In this document: positions 1-8,839 of the stretch, one piece after another
How positions within the stretch are numbered: position 1 is the stretch's first letter
Layout: each line of letters starts with the position of its first letter
NCBI GenBank assembly: GCA_947652735.1
Contig: CANTEG010000001.1
Span: forward strand, 186,001-250,000
DNA: 64,000 nt
Direction: 5' to 3'
From: an uncultured Lachnospiraceae bacterium
GTDB lineage: Bacteria; Bacillota; Clostridia; Lachnospirales; Lachnospiraceae
Program-made: the position numbers and the translations under genes
Notes under the pieces: model-generated
What the model was told of the DNA's origin: nothing
Databases searched by the model: none
What the model saw: the letters and a program-made list of their open reading frames with translations, nothing else

Positions 1-113
1 AATTTTCCGTTAAGATAAACTGCTGCCAAAAATAAGCATTATTAAATTTTTGATGTTATAATGTCAAATGATTTCAGTGTTTCAATGGTTGGTTCTGTGA
101 AGCTATTGCTGCC

Positions 114-1352
114 TTATCTTCTGTCAAGCAGCACAATGATATCATCCTCCAACAGTCCTGTGTTGCCCTCTGGTTTAACCACCCGCTCCTTTCTTCTTAT
201 CATGATAATAAAAATCTGTCTGGAAATATCTAACTCTTTAATTTTCTTCCCTATCCACGGATGATTTGCATTCAGCTTAACCTCCTCAATATCGGAATGT
301 ACCTTTCGGTTACTTGTGCTCGCAAGCAACAGGCTGTCATATTGCCTGATTACAAGCTCAGGATATGGGGTAAGTGTATCCTCTCCTCTTAAAACAACCG
401 CCAAATATAAGCCCTCTGGCAGCGTCAGCTCATTTATTTTTTTATCAACAAAGCTGTGAGCATTTGAAATATCCAAAACAACAAACTCAGAATTTTTGTG
501 GGAATAATTTCCTGTCTTCACCTTTGTGTAGTGCTCCACGAAACCAGCGCTTATAATACCTGTAGGTATGGCAACGATTCCAACCCCCAAAAATGATATT
601 ATGATTGCCATAAACCGCCCACCGATGGTTACGGGATATATGTCGCCATAACCTACCGTAAGCATCGTTGAAACCGACCACCAAATTCCCGAAAATCCGT
701 TTTTGAAATTTTCGGGCTGTGCCTCATGCTCCAGACTGTACATACACATGGAAGATGCAAGCAGGAGTATTATAATAATGAATATAGAAGAAATAATCTG
801 ATCCTTTTTATCTTTCAGGACATCGGTAATAACATTAAATGCATCATATGTTGCATTTAATTTAAACAATCTCATAATTCTAACAACCCGAAGCATTCTA
901 AGTGCCACAAAGCCATTGGTAAAAATAACAGGAATGAAAAATGATATTATCGTAAGCAAATCTACAATTCCGTAAAATGATACCATATATTTCAACATAG
1001 CTTTTGCTGGCTTTACGTCCTCATATAAATAGCAGGACGTCCACAATCTCAACATATATTCAATCAAAAAAGTAATGATTGTGACAAGCTCTATTCCAAA
1101 TAAAACAGGATGCAGAAATTCAAGTTCATCAAATGTCTGCAAAAATGTTACTGCTATACTTATTACAATCAACACCGAAATGACATAATCAAATAATGTG
1201 CTAAGAAAATCTGTTTTATTTCCGATTTGAATGATATCAAAGATTCTTCTTTTTACCTTTTCAATCCCAGTCACCTGTCTTCCTCCATTTACTATGCTGC
1301 TTTGTATGATAGAAACTTGTTTTGCCATACTTCTAAGGAATGAATTACACAT
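114..1352 (-). CDS. Voltage-gated potassium channel with C-terminal regulatory domain
   Basis: Six-helix cation channel of the Kv type followed by a soluble TrkA-C-like region. Hydrophobic segments run from about residue 55 to 270. An S4-like helix carries spaced arginines (ALRMLRVVRIMRLFK), and the pore has the K+ selectivity motif TVGYGD. The last ~130 residues look like a TrkA-C/RCK regulatory domain. The start could be the first Met or Met9; neither has a strong SD. This is ordinary chromosomal content, so it probably represents host DNA flanking the mobile region. Confidence 0.88.
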   Translation of the reverse strand: MCNSFLRSMAKQVSIIQSSIVNGGRQVTGIEKVKRRIFDIIQIGNKTDFLSTLFDYVISVLIVISIAVTFLQTFDELEFLHPVLFGIELVTIITFLIEYMLRLWTSCYLYEDVKPAKAMLKYMVSFYGIVDLLTIISFFIPVIFTNGFVALRMLRVVRIMRLFKLNATYDAFNVITDVLKDKKDQIISSIFIIIILLLASSMCMYSLEHEAQPENFKNGFSGIWWSVSTMLTVGYGDIYPVTIGGRFMAIIISFLGVGIVAIPTGIISAGFVEHYTKVKTGNYSHKNSEFVVLDISNAHSFVDKKINELTLPEGLYLAVVLRGEDTLTPYPELVIRQYDSLLLASTSNRKVHSDIEEVKLNANHPWIGKKIKELDISRQIFIIMIRRKERVVKPEGNTGLLEDDIIVLLDRR

Positions 1353-1538
1353 TTACTTTGTCATATTCCTTTTAGATGGTTTAAAATTCTATTTATTAAA
1401 TTCTATTTTCATCTATTTTTATTGTTACTAATTCTATCTTACCATATTTCCTTGAATGTTTTAATAATCTGCTTTTCAATTTATTACATAGGAACTGTTT
1501 AAGCTTTAGATAATACGTTGAATCATCTGACTATATTG

Positions 1539-2003
1539 TTATGTTAAAAGAAACGTAAGCAAGCCTTTACAACCTGCCTCAATATCTCTATATGTAACAT
1601 CAAACTTCCCCGTGTACCACGGATCCGCCACATCCCTTTCACTTCCTGCAAACGAAAGCAGCTTATAAATCTTTCCTTTAGGGTCTCCACCCAAAATCCG
1701 TTCCATATTTCTTATATTAGCACTATCCATCCCTATTAGATAGTCATATTTATCATAATCTTCACTTTTTAACAAAACCGCATGCTTGTCCCCACAGGAA
1801 AGTCCATGTTTTGCAAGCTCCGCCTTGGCAGGCAGATAAACAGGATTGCCCACGCCATTCCAGATTTCCTCTGCGCTGGTTGCCGCAGAGGCGACATAAA
1901 ATTGGTCTGTAAGGTTTTGTTGTTGTATCATGTCCTTAAAGACAAATTCCGCCATTGGTGAACGACAGATGTTGCCGTGGCAGACGAATAATATTTTTAT
2001 CAT
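1539..2003 (-). CDS. Low-molecular-weight protein tyrosine phosphatase
   Basis: Cytosolic LMW-PTP of normal length (154 aa). The P-loop CHGNICRS starts at Cys8, the nucleophile, with Arg14 binding phosphate. The general-acid Asp is in the DPWYTG motif near the C-terminus. It removes phosphate from tyrosine residues. It lies between the channel gene and the integrase remnant, so it is probably the last chromosomal gene before the mobile DNA. Confidence 0.93.
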   Translation of the reverse strand: MIKILFVCHGNICRSPMAEFVFKDMIQQQNLTDQFYVASAATSAEEIWNGVGNPVYLPAKAELAKHGLSCGDKHAVLLKSEDYDKYDYLIGMDSANIRNMERILGGDPKGKIYKLLSFAGSERDVADPWYTGKFDVTYRDIEAGCKGLLTFLLT

Positions 2004-2142
2004 AATGCTAAAACCTCCGTAAATGCTTGATTTTACTGTATTTTCGGCATTTTAAACAATTTTAAAACATTCCTATGATAGTGTACTTGTTCACTTTTTC
2101 AAGTATAATTTGGAATAACTTTGCATAACTTTTTATTCATTT

Positions 2143-2179
2143 GGGCTAAATTATGGGCTAAATTCAAAATTTTTAGCCC
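2143..2179. repeat. GGGCTAAA direct and inverted repeats beside the integrase
   Basis: GGGCTAAA occurs at 2143-2150 and 2155-2162, with an inverted copy TTTAGCCC at 2172-2179, immediately downstream of the integrase reading frame. Short repeats at this place are where a tyrosine-recombinase attachment site is expected, so this is a candidate att region. The partner site was not found. Confidence 0.4.
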
Positions 2180-2180
2180 A

Positions 2181-2879
2181 CTACTTATTATAGACTTTCT
2201 TCATCTCTTCTTTGGCATCATCAAACTGTAAATGCGTATAAGTATTGAGTGTTACACCAATATCGGAATGACCCATAATATATTGTAGTGTTTTCGGATT
2301 CATACCAGATTTCGCCATGTTACTACAGAATGTATGTCGACATACATGAGGTGTGATAATTGGCATCTGTACTTTATATATACTGTTGTACTTCTCCCTG
2401 ATATGTTGAAAATATTTTTCCCAATGTAAAGCTACCATCGGCATATCATTCTTATCAAGAAATAGAAATCCTGACATGCCATCAATCATAGGTTCAATTT
2501 TAGGTTTTTTCCTGTTCTTAATGATACGCTTGAAGCATTCTGCAACATCTTCACTCATCGGAACATATCTCACACCTTTTTCTGTCTTAGGCGTTTCAAT
2601 CACATATTCCATATCCCGTTTTCGCTGTAATTGATGATCCACCTTAATTCTTTCATTATCAAATTCAATATCTGCTTTCGTTAAACCTACAAATTCAGAA
2701 ATGCGAAGCCCAGTCTTAAACAAAATATATATTCCATCATAATATTTGCAGAATTGCTTGAAACCCCTTGACTTATGTTTCTTAAATATGTAAAATACTC
2801 TTAACGCAATTCTGCGTGTCAAATTCATTCTTTTTATGAATTTGTGTGTATGTATAAGACCTGTCCGATGCTGCGCCAA
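2181..2879 (-). pseudogene. Truncated Tn916-type integrase (catalytic domain only)
   Basis: The C-terminal ~190 residues are a tyrosine-recombinase catalytic domain: Arg in TGLRISEF, HVCRHTF (H-x-x-R), GHSDIGVT and Tyr in NTYTHL. The family is normally ~380-400 aa with an N-terminal DNA-binding and core-binding region. Here the first ~40 residues are basic, unrelated-looking sequence and the core-binding domain is missing. It is therefore most likely a deletion or rearrangement product, with activity doubtful. It ends next to the GGGCTAAA repeats, as an integrase beside its att site would. Confidence 0.75.
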
Positions 2880-2927
2880 CAGCGTTTGAGGATGGGTCTT
2901 TGTATTTATTTATTATTGACAATAACA

Positions 2928-2956
2928 AGTATAGAACACTTGTTCATCTTTGTCAA
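2928..2956 (-). promoter_or_regulatory. Sigma-A promoter with LexA-like box
   Basis: On the minus strand the -35 is TTGACA (2951-2956) and the -10 is TATACT (2928-2933), with 17 bp between. The spacer begins at the -10 with GAACAAGTGTTC (2934-2945), which fits the Firmicutes LexA pattern GAAC-N4-GTTC. It points at the truncated integrase, which suggests an SOS-controlled promoter. Confidence 0.65.
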
Positions 2957-2984
2957 TAATCTTTTCGAACATTAGTTTGGTAAT

Positions 2985-3278
2985 TCATTCCAATTTTGAC
3001 AACATTATCGTTTTAACTATATTTTCTCTATGATATTCTGAAAAATCTTTAATTAATCTATTATGAAGATTTAATGTCGCAACTGGCTTACTATCTGTCA
3101 ATACTACAGTGACAGATTTATCAACAAGTTTTTTACTTTTCTTTTTTCTAATGTATTTTCCATGATCGGAAACACCTATTATTTGATTATAAGTTAAAAC
3201 CAACACCCCATCTCCTGGAGCATCATCAATAAGTTTATGTGCTTCTTCCTTGCTTACAAATCTAAGCTGCGTTTCCAT
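2985..3278 (-). CDS. Hypothetical protein co-transcribed with MazF-like toxin
   Basis: 97-aa protein of unknown function. The start is the second ATG, six bases behind AAGGAGG. It overlaps the end of the MazF-like gene, so the two are translationally coupled. It has a basic central stretch (YIRKKKSKK) and no recognised motif. Its position directly after the toxin could mean a partner or immunity function, but classical MazE antitoxins precede mazF. Confidence 0.6.
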   Translation of the reverse strand: METQLRFVSKEEAHKLIDDAPGDGVLVLTYNQIIGVSDHGKYIRKKKSKKLVDKSVTVVLTDSKPVATLNLHNRLIKDFSEYHRENIVKTIMLSKLE

Positions 3279-3699
3279 ATCCATCCTCCTTAACCAATTT
3301 AAAAATTACATTTATAAGTCTATATAAAATAGAATTTTTTCGATTTTTACCTGTCACATTTGCAATATATACATTTAAAATATCTTTTTGAGTTTTTTCA
3401 TCTGATATCGTTCCTATTTTATTTCTAATTCTCTCTTTACTTATTTGTGTTAATGTTTCACCTAATAACATTGAATCTTTTTTTAATCCATTTTCACTTG
3501 TTTTATGTATAACACAGTGAGTTGGCATATACTCTTTTTTAAGAACACTCGTTAAAGACATACCCAATATGGTTGGACAATATTTATTGCCAGTATTATT
3601 TTGAATAATAATATATGGGTGAATTCCTGATTGTTCTGATCCAATTTTATTATCCGAAAAATCAGCATATACAATATCAAACATTTTTAATTCATCCAT
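3262..3699 (-). CDS. MazF/PemK-family protein
   Basis: 145-aa type II toxin-like protein. The N-terminal pattern (DIVYADFSDNKIGSEQSG, then HPYIIIQN) is that of MazF/PemK endoribonucleases, where a loop plus Arg/Thr residues binds mRNA. The C-terminal third is longer than in compact MazF. The start was chosen at the ATG behind GGGAGG. No classical antitoxin precedes it; a divergent XRE gene shares the intergenic region and may control it. Toxin activity is inferred. Confidence 0.72.
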   Translation of the reverse strand: MDELKMFDIVYADFSDNKIGSEQSGIHPYIIIQNNTGNKYCPTILGMSLTSVLKKEYMPTHCVIHKTSENGLKKDSMLLGETLTQISKERIRNKIGTISDEKTQKDILNVYIANVTGKNRKNSILYRLINVIFKLVKEDGYGNAA

Positions 3700-3734
3700 G
3701 TTTAGTCCTCCCTTCCTCATCTGTGATATTTCAT

Positions 3735-3763
3735 ATTATATACCCTAAGAAGTATATTGTCAA
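3735..3763 (-). promoter_or_regulatory. Consensus sigma-A promoter for the MazF-like operon
   Basis: Minus-strand TTGACA (3758-3763), 17-bp spacer, TATAAT (3735-3740): a perfect-consensus promoter 36 bp before the MazF-like start. It overlaps AGTATATTGT repeats. Confidence 0.75.
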
Positions 3764-3838
3764 GAGTATATTGTATAAAATATATTTATTTTCTCAAAAA
3801 TATATGATAAACTATATATTATCAAGAATATATTCCAG
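3750..3838. repeat. Repeated operator-like element between mazF-like and XRE genes
   Basis: The pattern TATATTGTCAAGAGTATATT near 3753-3772 recurs as TATATTATCAAGAATATATT near 3818-3837. The copies flank the divergent promoters. They are likely binding sites for the adjacent XRE protein. Confidence 0.5.
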
Positions 3839-3850
3839 GAGTACAATACA

Positions 3851-4078
3851 ATGTTAAAAATTAACATACAAAATAAATTAGCTGAAAAAAAATTAAACAA
3901 AAATCAATTTTCAAAATTAATGCAAATAGGCTATCCAGCCGCATGTGCTTTATATGATGGTACTACCACTAGAATATCTTTTGAAACACTCGAAAATATA
4001 TGTAAGGTACTTGAATGTTCTCCAAATGATATTTTAGTTTCTGATGATCCCCAAATGCAACAATTACTTAATAATTGA
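3851..4078 (+). CDS. XRE-family (Cro/C1) regulator
   Basis: 75-aa single-domain helix-turn-helix protein of the short Cro/C1 type common in Firmicutes mobile DNA. The HTH is around residues 14-40 (KNQFSKLMQIGYPAACALYD), followed by the usual TLENICKVLECSPNDILV segment. It is preceded by GGAG nine bases upstream. It is divergent from the MazF-like gene and probably represses that promoter through the flanking repeats. Confidence 0.82.
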   Translation: MLKINIQNKLAEKKLNKNQFSKLMQIGYPAACALYDGTTTRISFETLENICKVLECSPNDILVSDDPQMQQLLNN

Positions 4079-4196
4079 ACATCTTGTAATATTATGTGTT
4101 AATTGTCTCTAAGCTATAACTGGTGGGATATTTAATAATATTACTTTATACCTTAAAATTTATAAAATCAATATTCATGTACAAAATGCTATACTT

Positions 4197-4925
4197 TTAT
4201 GTACAATTTGACATTTGAAATTCATATATTTTTTCGATAACTTTCTTTGCGTATTTTTTTGAATAAAACATTTTTTCTCCATCCTTATATTCTACGTGAT
4301 CTGAAGCAATAGTTGCTGCTTGTAAATAATTAATTAAATAACTTTTTCCTATTCTAATGAAATACTTATATTTTTCTTTAATTTCTTTCTCAAAATCATC
4401 TAATTTTTTATAAAAAGTATATTTTTTATTATCATGCATAACTATAACTAACTTTCTATGTTCAGAATAAATATATTTTATGTCTCTAATTCTAATAATT
4501 TGCATAACACGATTATATGTAAATGAATAATATGCTTCACTTGATATAATCCTTGAATATGCTGAAAGCAGTACTTCCTCCAAATCTCTTTCATTTATCG
4601 GTTTACTTATAAAACGAAATGGTTCATGATTAACTAATTCCTGATAGTAACAATTGTAAAATGAAACATATATCAGTAAACAATCAGGTAGTTTATTTTT
4701 TATTTTGTCAGCAATACTTAAGCTTGTTATTTTTTCTTGCTCCCAACGAATATCCAAAAAAATAATATTAAACTTCAAATTATCTATTTCATTTGATATA
4801 TCTTCTAAATTATAAAAGGTAAAAATATTAATTTCTACATCATTACAAGCATTACAAGATATTATTTTATTTTTTAAATCATCTACACATTCTTTTGTAT
4901 CATCACAAATTGCAATATTAATCAT
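4197..4925 (-). CDS. LytTR-family response regulator (AgrA-like), orphan
   Basis: 242 aa. The N-terminal receiver domain has acidic residues D8-D9, a phosphoacceptor Asp in IIFLDIRW (D58) and a conserved Lys in FISKPI. The C-terminal LytTR DNA-binding domain (~150-240) includes the typical FIRIGKSYLINY motif. No histidine kinase or peptide gene is adjacent, so its signal is unknown. LytTR regulators usually serve quorum or bacteriocin circuits. Confidence 0.88.
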   Translation of the reverse strand: MINIAICDDTKECVDDLKNKIISCNACNDVEINIFTFYNLEDISNEIDNLKFNIIFLDIRWEQEKITSLSIADKIKNKLPDCLLIYVSFYNCYYQELVNHEPFRFISKPINERDLEEVLLSAYSRIISSEAYYSFTYNRVMQIIRIRDIKYIYSEHRKLVIVMHDNKKYTFYKKLDDFEKEIKEKYKYFIRIGKSYLINYLQAATIASDHVEYKDGEKMFYSKKYAKKVIEKIYEFQMSNCT

Positions 4926-5052
4926 AATATTTTCTCCTTTAGATTTATACTACAATTGTAAATGATATAAAGAAGAATTTTTACAAGTAAGTTTTGGTAA
5001 TTATGAGGTAGTTACAAAATAACATAGTGCCTACAGTGCAAATTTCTAATAT

Positions 5053-5080
5053 ACAAAAAAGGACTGAAACCAGTCCTTTA
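5053..5080 (-). terminator. Rho-independent terminator
   Basis: Perfect 9-bp stem AAAGGACTG/CAGTCCTTT with a 4-nt loop, followed on the minus strand by a run of Ts. It closes the leftward operon ending at 5100. Confidence 0.85.
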
Positions 5081-5099
5081 AATAGTTATTTTATAGATA

Positions 5100-5882
5100 T
5101 TATAATAACCTAAACGCAATAGGATCGCATATTAATATTTCATTTTCCCAAGTTAATATTCCTATGGCTTCAATAGGATATTCTGATTCTTGCATAAGTT
5201 TCAATAAACCAAACTGTGTAACACTTCTTATATTTCCAATCTGTATAGGTATTTTCCCTTTTATAATATTTGTTTTTATCGTACTCAATACCCATAAATT
5301 GTTTTGTTTTTCATAGAAATCTTTATAGATATTTGTATTTTCACGAACAGATTCTTTAATACAATTATGCATTCTACTTTTATCAAATATACTTATATCA
5401 TGTGCTAATGATTCAAATGACTCAACAATTGGTGGGTAAACCCTTTTTGCAGAAAAAATACCACCAATCAACCCGATAGCACTATCTTCAAAATAGTTCC
5501 CCTTATTTACTTTTTTATTATTTATGTATTCATAATAATCTCCATATAACAAATCAAGACATGGAAAAGTTTTATTCTTTTTATAATATGCTATAAGCAT
5601 TTCCACTTTTGAATCAAAAGTAATTGAAGAAACAACTGATTTAACATTTTCTTGATCAAAATTACCACTAAGTTCCATCTCAATTTCAGGTAACCCAATA
5701 GAACTCAATAATTTATTTATTTTAGCTGAAGTTTTTCCTCTAATATTTTTTCCAATTTTATTTTGAATTTGTAATTCAGATATAACCGCACAATAAATTC
5801 TCCCAAGTAAATCATCTAACTTATTTTCATTTCCATATATATAAAGAGAATTGAAAACATCAAATTTATCTTTTCTTTTCAT
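5100..5882 (-). CDS. Hypothetical protein, possibly DUF6414-like
   Basis: 260-aa soluble protein with an N-terminal LYIYGNENKLDDLLGRIY segment and a C-terminal part ending in an ILTWENEILICDPIAF stretch. The overall layout vaguely resembles DUF6414 proteins, which is a weak guess. SD AGGAGACC precedes the ATG. It lies directly downstream of a truncated gene whose N-terminus looks cyclase-like, so both may be remnants or partners of one system. Confidence 0.5.
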   Translation of the reverse strand: MKRKDKFDVFNSLYIYGNENKLDDLLGRIYCAVISELQIQNKIGKNIRGKTSAKINKLLSSIGLPEIEMELSGNFDQENVKSVVSSITFDSKVEMLIAYYKKNKTFPCLDLLYGDYYEYINNKKVNKGNYFEDSAIGLIGGIFSAKRVYPPIVESFESLAHDISIFDKSRMHNCIKESVRENTNIYKDFYEKQNNLWVLSTIKTNIIKGKIPIQIGNIRSVTQFGLLKLMQESEYPIEAIGILTWENEILICDPIAFRLL

Positions 5883-5929
5883 AGCTGGTCTCCTATTTAA
5901 ATTATTGCTTACTTAAGTTGTATCTCATT

Positions 5930-6118
5930 TTAAAATCCTATAAAACTAATTTGAGATTCATTATTTATAAACTCAAATACATCCATTGAAGTTAATAATG
6001 TACTATACATTATTTGTAAAAAGTTATTTTGTCCTAATTCATTTATCTTTTGTTTATATCCTAAAACATCAAAAAAAATAATAAAATAATCCTTTACTTC
6101 TAACTGATCTGAACTCAT
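5930..6118 (-). pseudogene. Truncated cyclase-like N-terminal fragment
   Basis: About 62 residues. The pattern YFIIFFDVLGYKQ is typical of the first strand of nucleotide-cyclase/GGDEF-like folds found in phage and mobile-element proteins. Such proteins are normally over 200 aa, but this frame stops after SFIGF. The start was set at the Met behind GAGGT. Probably a broken gene; identity is uncertain. Confidence 0.4.
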
Positions 6119-6162
6119 ACACATTACCTCAAAAAAATTCAATAAAACTGAACATTCATCAG

Positions 6163-6444
6163 CTAATAGCCCATCTTATGCATCTGATTCACATTGAATT
6201 TCCAGAATGCTACTACATGGTTTCCATATTTATTAATTGCTGCTTGTCGCAATCCTTCGCTAGTAAATATTAATTCACATTTTTTTAAGTCATTAAACAA
6301 CTTTTTGCTCATTATTGGAATTGATTTGTCAAAGGCATAACCAACTTCTTTTGTAATTATCTGGTAACATGCACCATTATCCAAAATAAGATCGTTTTCA
6401 TCTATATCAAGTATGTTTCTTCCAACTTTTAATTTCACTACCAT
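6163..6444 (-). CDS. Hypothetical protein
   Basis: 93 aa, start at the ATG seven bases after GGAG. The sequence opens with a short beta-rich segment (VKLKVGRNILDIDENDLIL) and contains no motif I recognise. It is part of a leftward run of unknown accessory genes. Confidence 0.5.
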   Translation of the reverse strand: MVVKLKVGRNILDIDENDLILDNGACYQIITKEVGYAFDKSIPIMSKKLFNDLKKCELIFTSEGLRQAAINKYGNHVVAFWKFNVNQMHKMGY

Positions 6445-6487
6445 ATCATTTCTCCAATCCACACCTCAAAACCAGCCTTTCCTCGCA

Positions 6488-7060
6488 TTATTCTTCTGTC
6501 TCTTCCATGGGATGATTTGCAAAATAATCTTTATACCTTTCTTTTTTAATCAAGACCTTCTTTTTTCTATTTTTTTCATTTATGTATCTTAAATACACCC
6601 GTGTTGTACTCCAAATATGTTTAAGCGAGTCATCACTATCTGATAACCAATTTTGCAGTTCAATGTGTATTATAGATTTCGGCGGAATATTGATTGGTAA
6701 TACGTTATCATAATGTATAAATGGACTACTCATTCGTTTAGTTGCTTCATCTTTGGGAATACTACAATATAATTCTTTTTTACCATTAGAAAATACAATT
6801 TCAATATTTCTCATTATTTTTGTCTCTCTACTACTATTATATAAATCAAACGATACTCTATATAAATAATCCTGTGTTTGATCAATGTTTGAACTTAAAG
6901 TCATTCTTCCCATGTTATTATATTGAAATTTGTCTTCCCACGTAGAAATAAATATATTAAGTTTTCCATGTTGAGATAAATTATTTAAAATCCATCCTAA
7001 TATTGTACCTCCCAAAGTACCTAAAATTCCCAATAAAGCTATTTGCATTTCCGAATCCAT
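6488..7060 (-). CDS. Single-pass membrane protein, unknown
   Basis: 190 aa. The N-terminus is a glycine-rich membrane helix (ALLGILGTLGGTILGWIL), so the rest probably faces the cytoplasm and is anchored. The soluble part is beta-rich (RVSFDLYNSSRETKIMRNIEIVFSNG). This layout is common in small accessory proteins of mobile elements. SD GGAGG precedes the ATG. Function unknown. Confidence 0.55.
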   Translation of the reverse strand: MDSEMQIALLGILGTLGGTILGWILNNLSQHGKLNIFISTWEDKFQYNNMGRMTLSSNIDQTQDYLYRVSFDLYNSSRETKIMRNIEIVFSNGKKELYCSIPKDEATKRMSSPFIHYDNVLPINIPPKSIIHIELQNWLSDSDDSLKHIWSTTRVYLRYINEKNRKKKVLIKKERYKDYFANHPMEETEE

Positions 7061-7111
7061 AAATCCTCCATGTTACATAGACTACTATCTTATTTAAATA
7101 AAAACAGCATT

Positions 7112-7975
7112 TTATTCATTAAAATTGTACTCTTTATATATCTTGTTTTTATATATTTTATAATGAATTTTCCATAATGACTGTCGCATATTCTCCATTT
7201 GTTTTTCTAATCTATATAAATCAAATGTTATATATAACCAAAATACCAAAAGCAATACTGCTACTATAAGTAAAAAGATACACATAATATACATTGAATT
7301 CTTATTAATATTGTATTTTAAAGAAAATGAAATAAATATACTCACCAACATAAAAATTATCAATGTACCACAAAAACAAATTATTTGTAACTTCCTGAGA
7401 AAATTTATATCAAATCTATAAGATTTCATAATTGTTTCTAATTGTTCGACTCCAAAATTCAATTTATCATCTTTATCTTGAAATTCCGTTTCTGTATTTA
7501 ATGTACTAATTATACAATCTAAAGAATCTTTAATAGATTTATGTTGATTATGTATCATCTTCATCTGAAAGTTTCCTTGAGCATCTATAATAATGCTATT
7601 GATTGCCTTATTATGAAGATTAATACATCTGACTATTTTATCTCTATACTTATAATCAACATAATTCTCTGTGCTCTCTTTTTTAATAAAATCTGAAAAT
7701 GCCTCCCACAATTTTTCTTCTTGTTCTATTGTCAGATCCATTGGAGAATAAAATAATACTTCCTTAAATGCTGAATACATAATAAATTCTTCTACTAAAT
7801 TATATAAATCAGAACCTTTAATCGCACAGAAAATTCTCTCTATATTATCATTATCTTCTTTCAGAATTTTAGAAATTTTTCTTTTTGATTTCCATTTTTC
7901 AAAAATTTCATTTCCTGTTGTATCAACCAAAAAAGCAGCTATAAATTCTATAATTTCTTTTGTTTTTTCCTTCAT
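7112..7975 (-). CDS. Two-helix membrane protein, unknown
   Basis: 287 aa. The first ~190 residues are helical and charged. Two adjacent membrane helices follow at roughly 200-225 and 230-250, then a short charged tail. A long cytosolic domain joined to a TM hairpin resembles SLATT-like or other membrane effector proteins of conflict systems, but no specific family is recognised. Confidence 0.55.
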   Translation of the reverse strand: MKEKTKEIIEFIAAFLVDTTGNEIFEKWKSKRKISKILKEDNDNIERIFCAIKGSDLYNLVEEFIMYSAFKEVLFYSPMDLTIEQEEKLWEAFSDFIKKESTENYVDYKYRDKIVRCINLHNKAINSIIIDAQGNFQMKMIHNQHKSIKDSLDCIISTLNTETEFQDKDDKLNFGVEQLETIMKSYRFDINFLRKLQIICFCGTLIIFMLVSIFISFSLKYNINKNSMYIMCIFLLIVAVLLLVFWLYITFDLYRLEKQMENMRQSLWKIHYKIYKNKIYKEYNFNE

Positions 7976-8004
7976 TGTTCACCACTCCACTTAAAAGCAA
8001 CAAT

Positions 8005-8493
8005 TTATCGTTTTAAGCCATAAATATGCTTTAGTCCTTCATCCATTATACTTTGCAAAAGGTCTTCACAATCATGAACAAAAGATATATAAATCTCACT
8101 ATCATTCCAATTAAAAACCCATTCTTCAAACCTATTTTTTAATACAGTATGTTTTGATAATACATTTTTATTTGTTGATAAAACAATCTTATATGTATCA
8201 AAATAATAATATAATTCTCTAACTTGTGCCTTTAAATTTTGTAATGCAATATCTAAATTATTAAGTAATTCATTATTATTAACCGTTGCTTCTGCCTGAA
8301 CGGAATATAAATTATGACATGCAGAAATTGATTGAGTGATTTTTTCAAGATAAGTTTTAAATATTTCTTCCCTTAATGATCTAAATGTTGTGTGTTGCTC
8401 TATTTTCTTTTCAATTATATATTGAAATATCCAGATTAAAAAACCATCAAATAATATCGGAATAAAAAGCAACAGCCAATCCTTTAACTCCAT
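8005..8493 (-). CDS. Small membrane-anchored protein, unknown
   Basis: 162 aa with an N-terminal membrane helix (LLLFIPILFDGFLIWIFQY) followed by a helical, probably coiled-coil domain. The start is the Met seven bases behind GAGG. It is adjacent to two other membrane proteins in the same orientation, suggesting a joint membrane-associated function. Confidence 0.52.
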   Translation of the reverse strand: MELKDWLLLFIPILFDGFLIWIFQYIIEKKIEQHTTFRSLREEIFKTYLEKITQSISACHNLYSVQAEATVNNNELLNNLDIALQNLKAQVRELYYYFDTYKIVLSTNKNVLSKHTVLKNRFEEWVFNWNDSEIYISFVHDCEDLLQSIMDEGLKHIYGLKR

Positions 8494-8537
8494 AACCATA
8501 CCTCTTTCTCAATTTATAAATATATAAAAACCGAATT

Positions 8538-8813
8538 TCAACTCACATTATTCACAAACCAAAGAAATACTTCCTCAATATCTTTTATTGTTTGTTCTAT
8601 ATTATCACACTCTCCATTATGAAGATATGCTAGTGCCTCTGTTTGTGGTTCTTCATTATTCCATGAAGTATCACCCATAGCAATCAAATTTTCCACAGTA
8701 ACTCCATATTCCTCAATCATTTCATCTATTTCTCTTGCTAATCGTGATGCTTTAATTTGTACATTAGCATATTGCCTTAATTTTTGCTTTATTTTATATG
8801 GCATTTGTTTCAC
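8538..8813 (-). CDS. Hypothetical phage-type protein
   Basis: 91 aa, helical and charged, with no recognised domain. A GTG start is preferred because GAGGTGG lies just upstream; the ATG three codons later is possible. It follows directly on the 8840-9490 gene, so the two are probably co-translated. Confidence 0.5.
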   Translation of the reverse strand: MKQMPYKIKQKLRQYANVQIKASRLAREIDEMIEEYGVTVENLIAMGDTSWNNEEPQTEALAYLHNGECDNIEQTIKDIEEVFLWFVNNVS

Positions 8814-8839
8814 TCTGTCCACCACCTCACACCTTGAAA

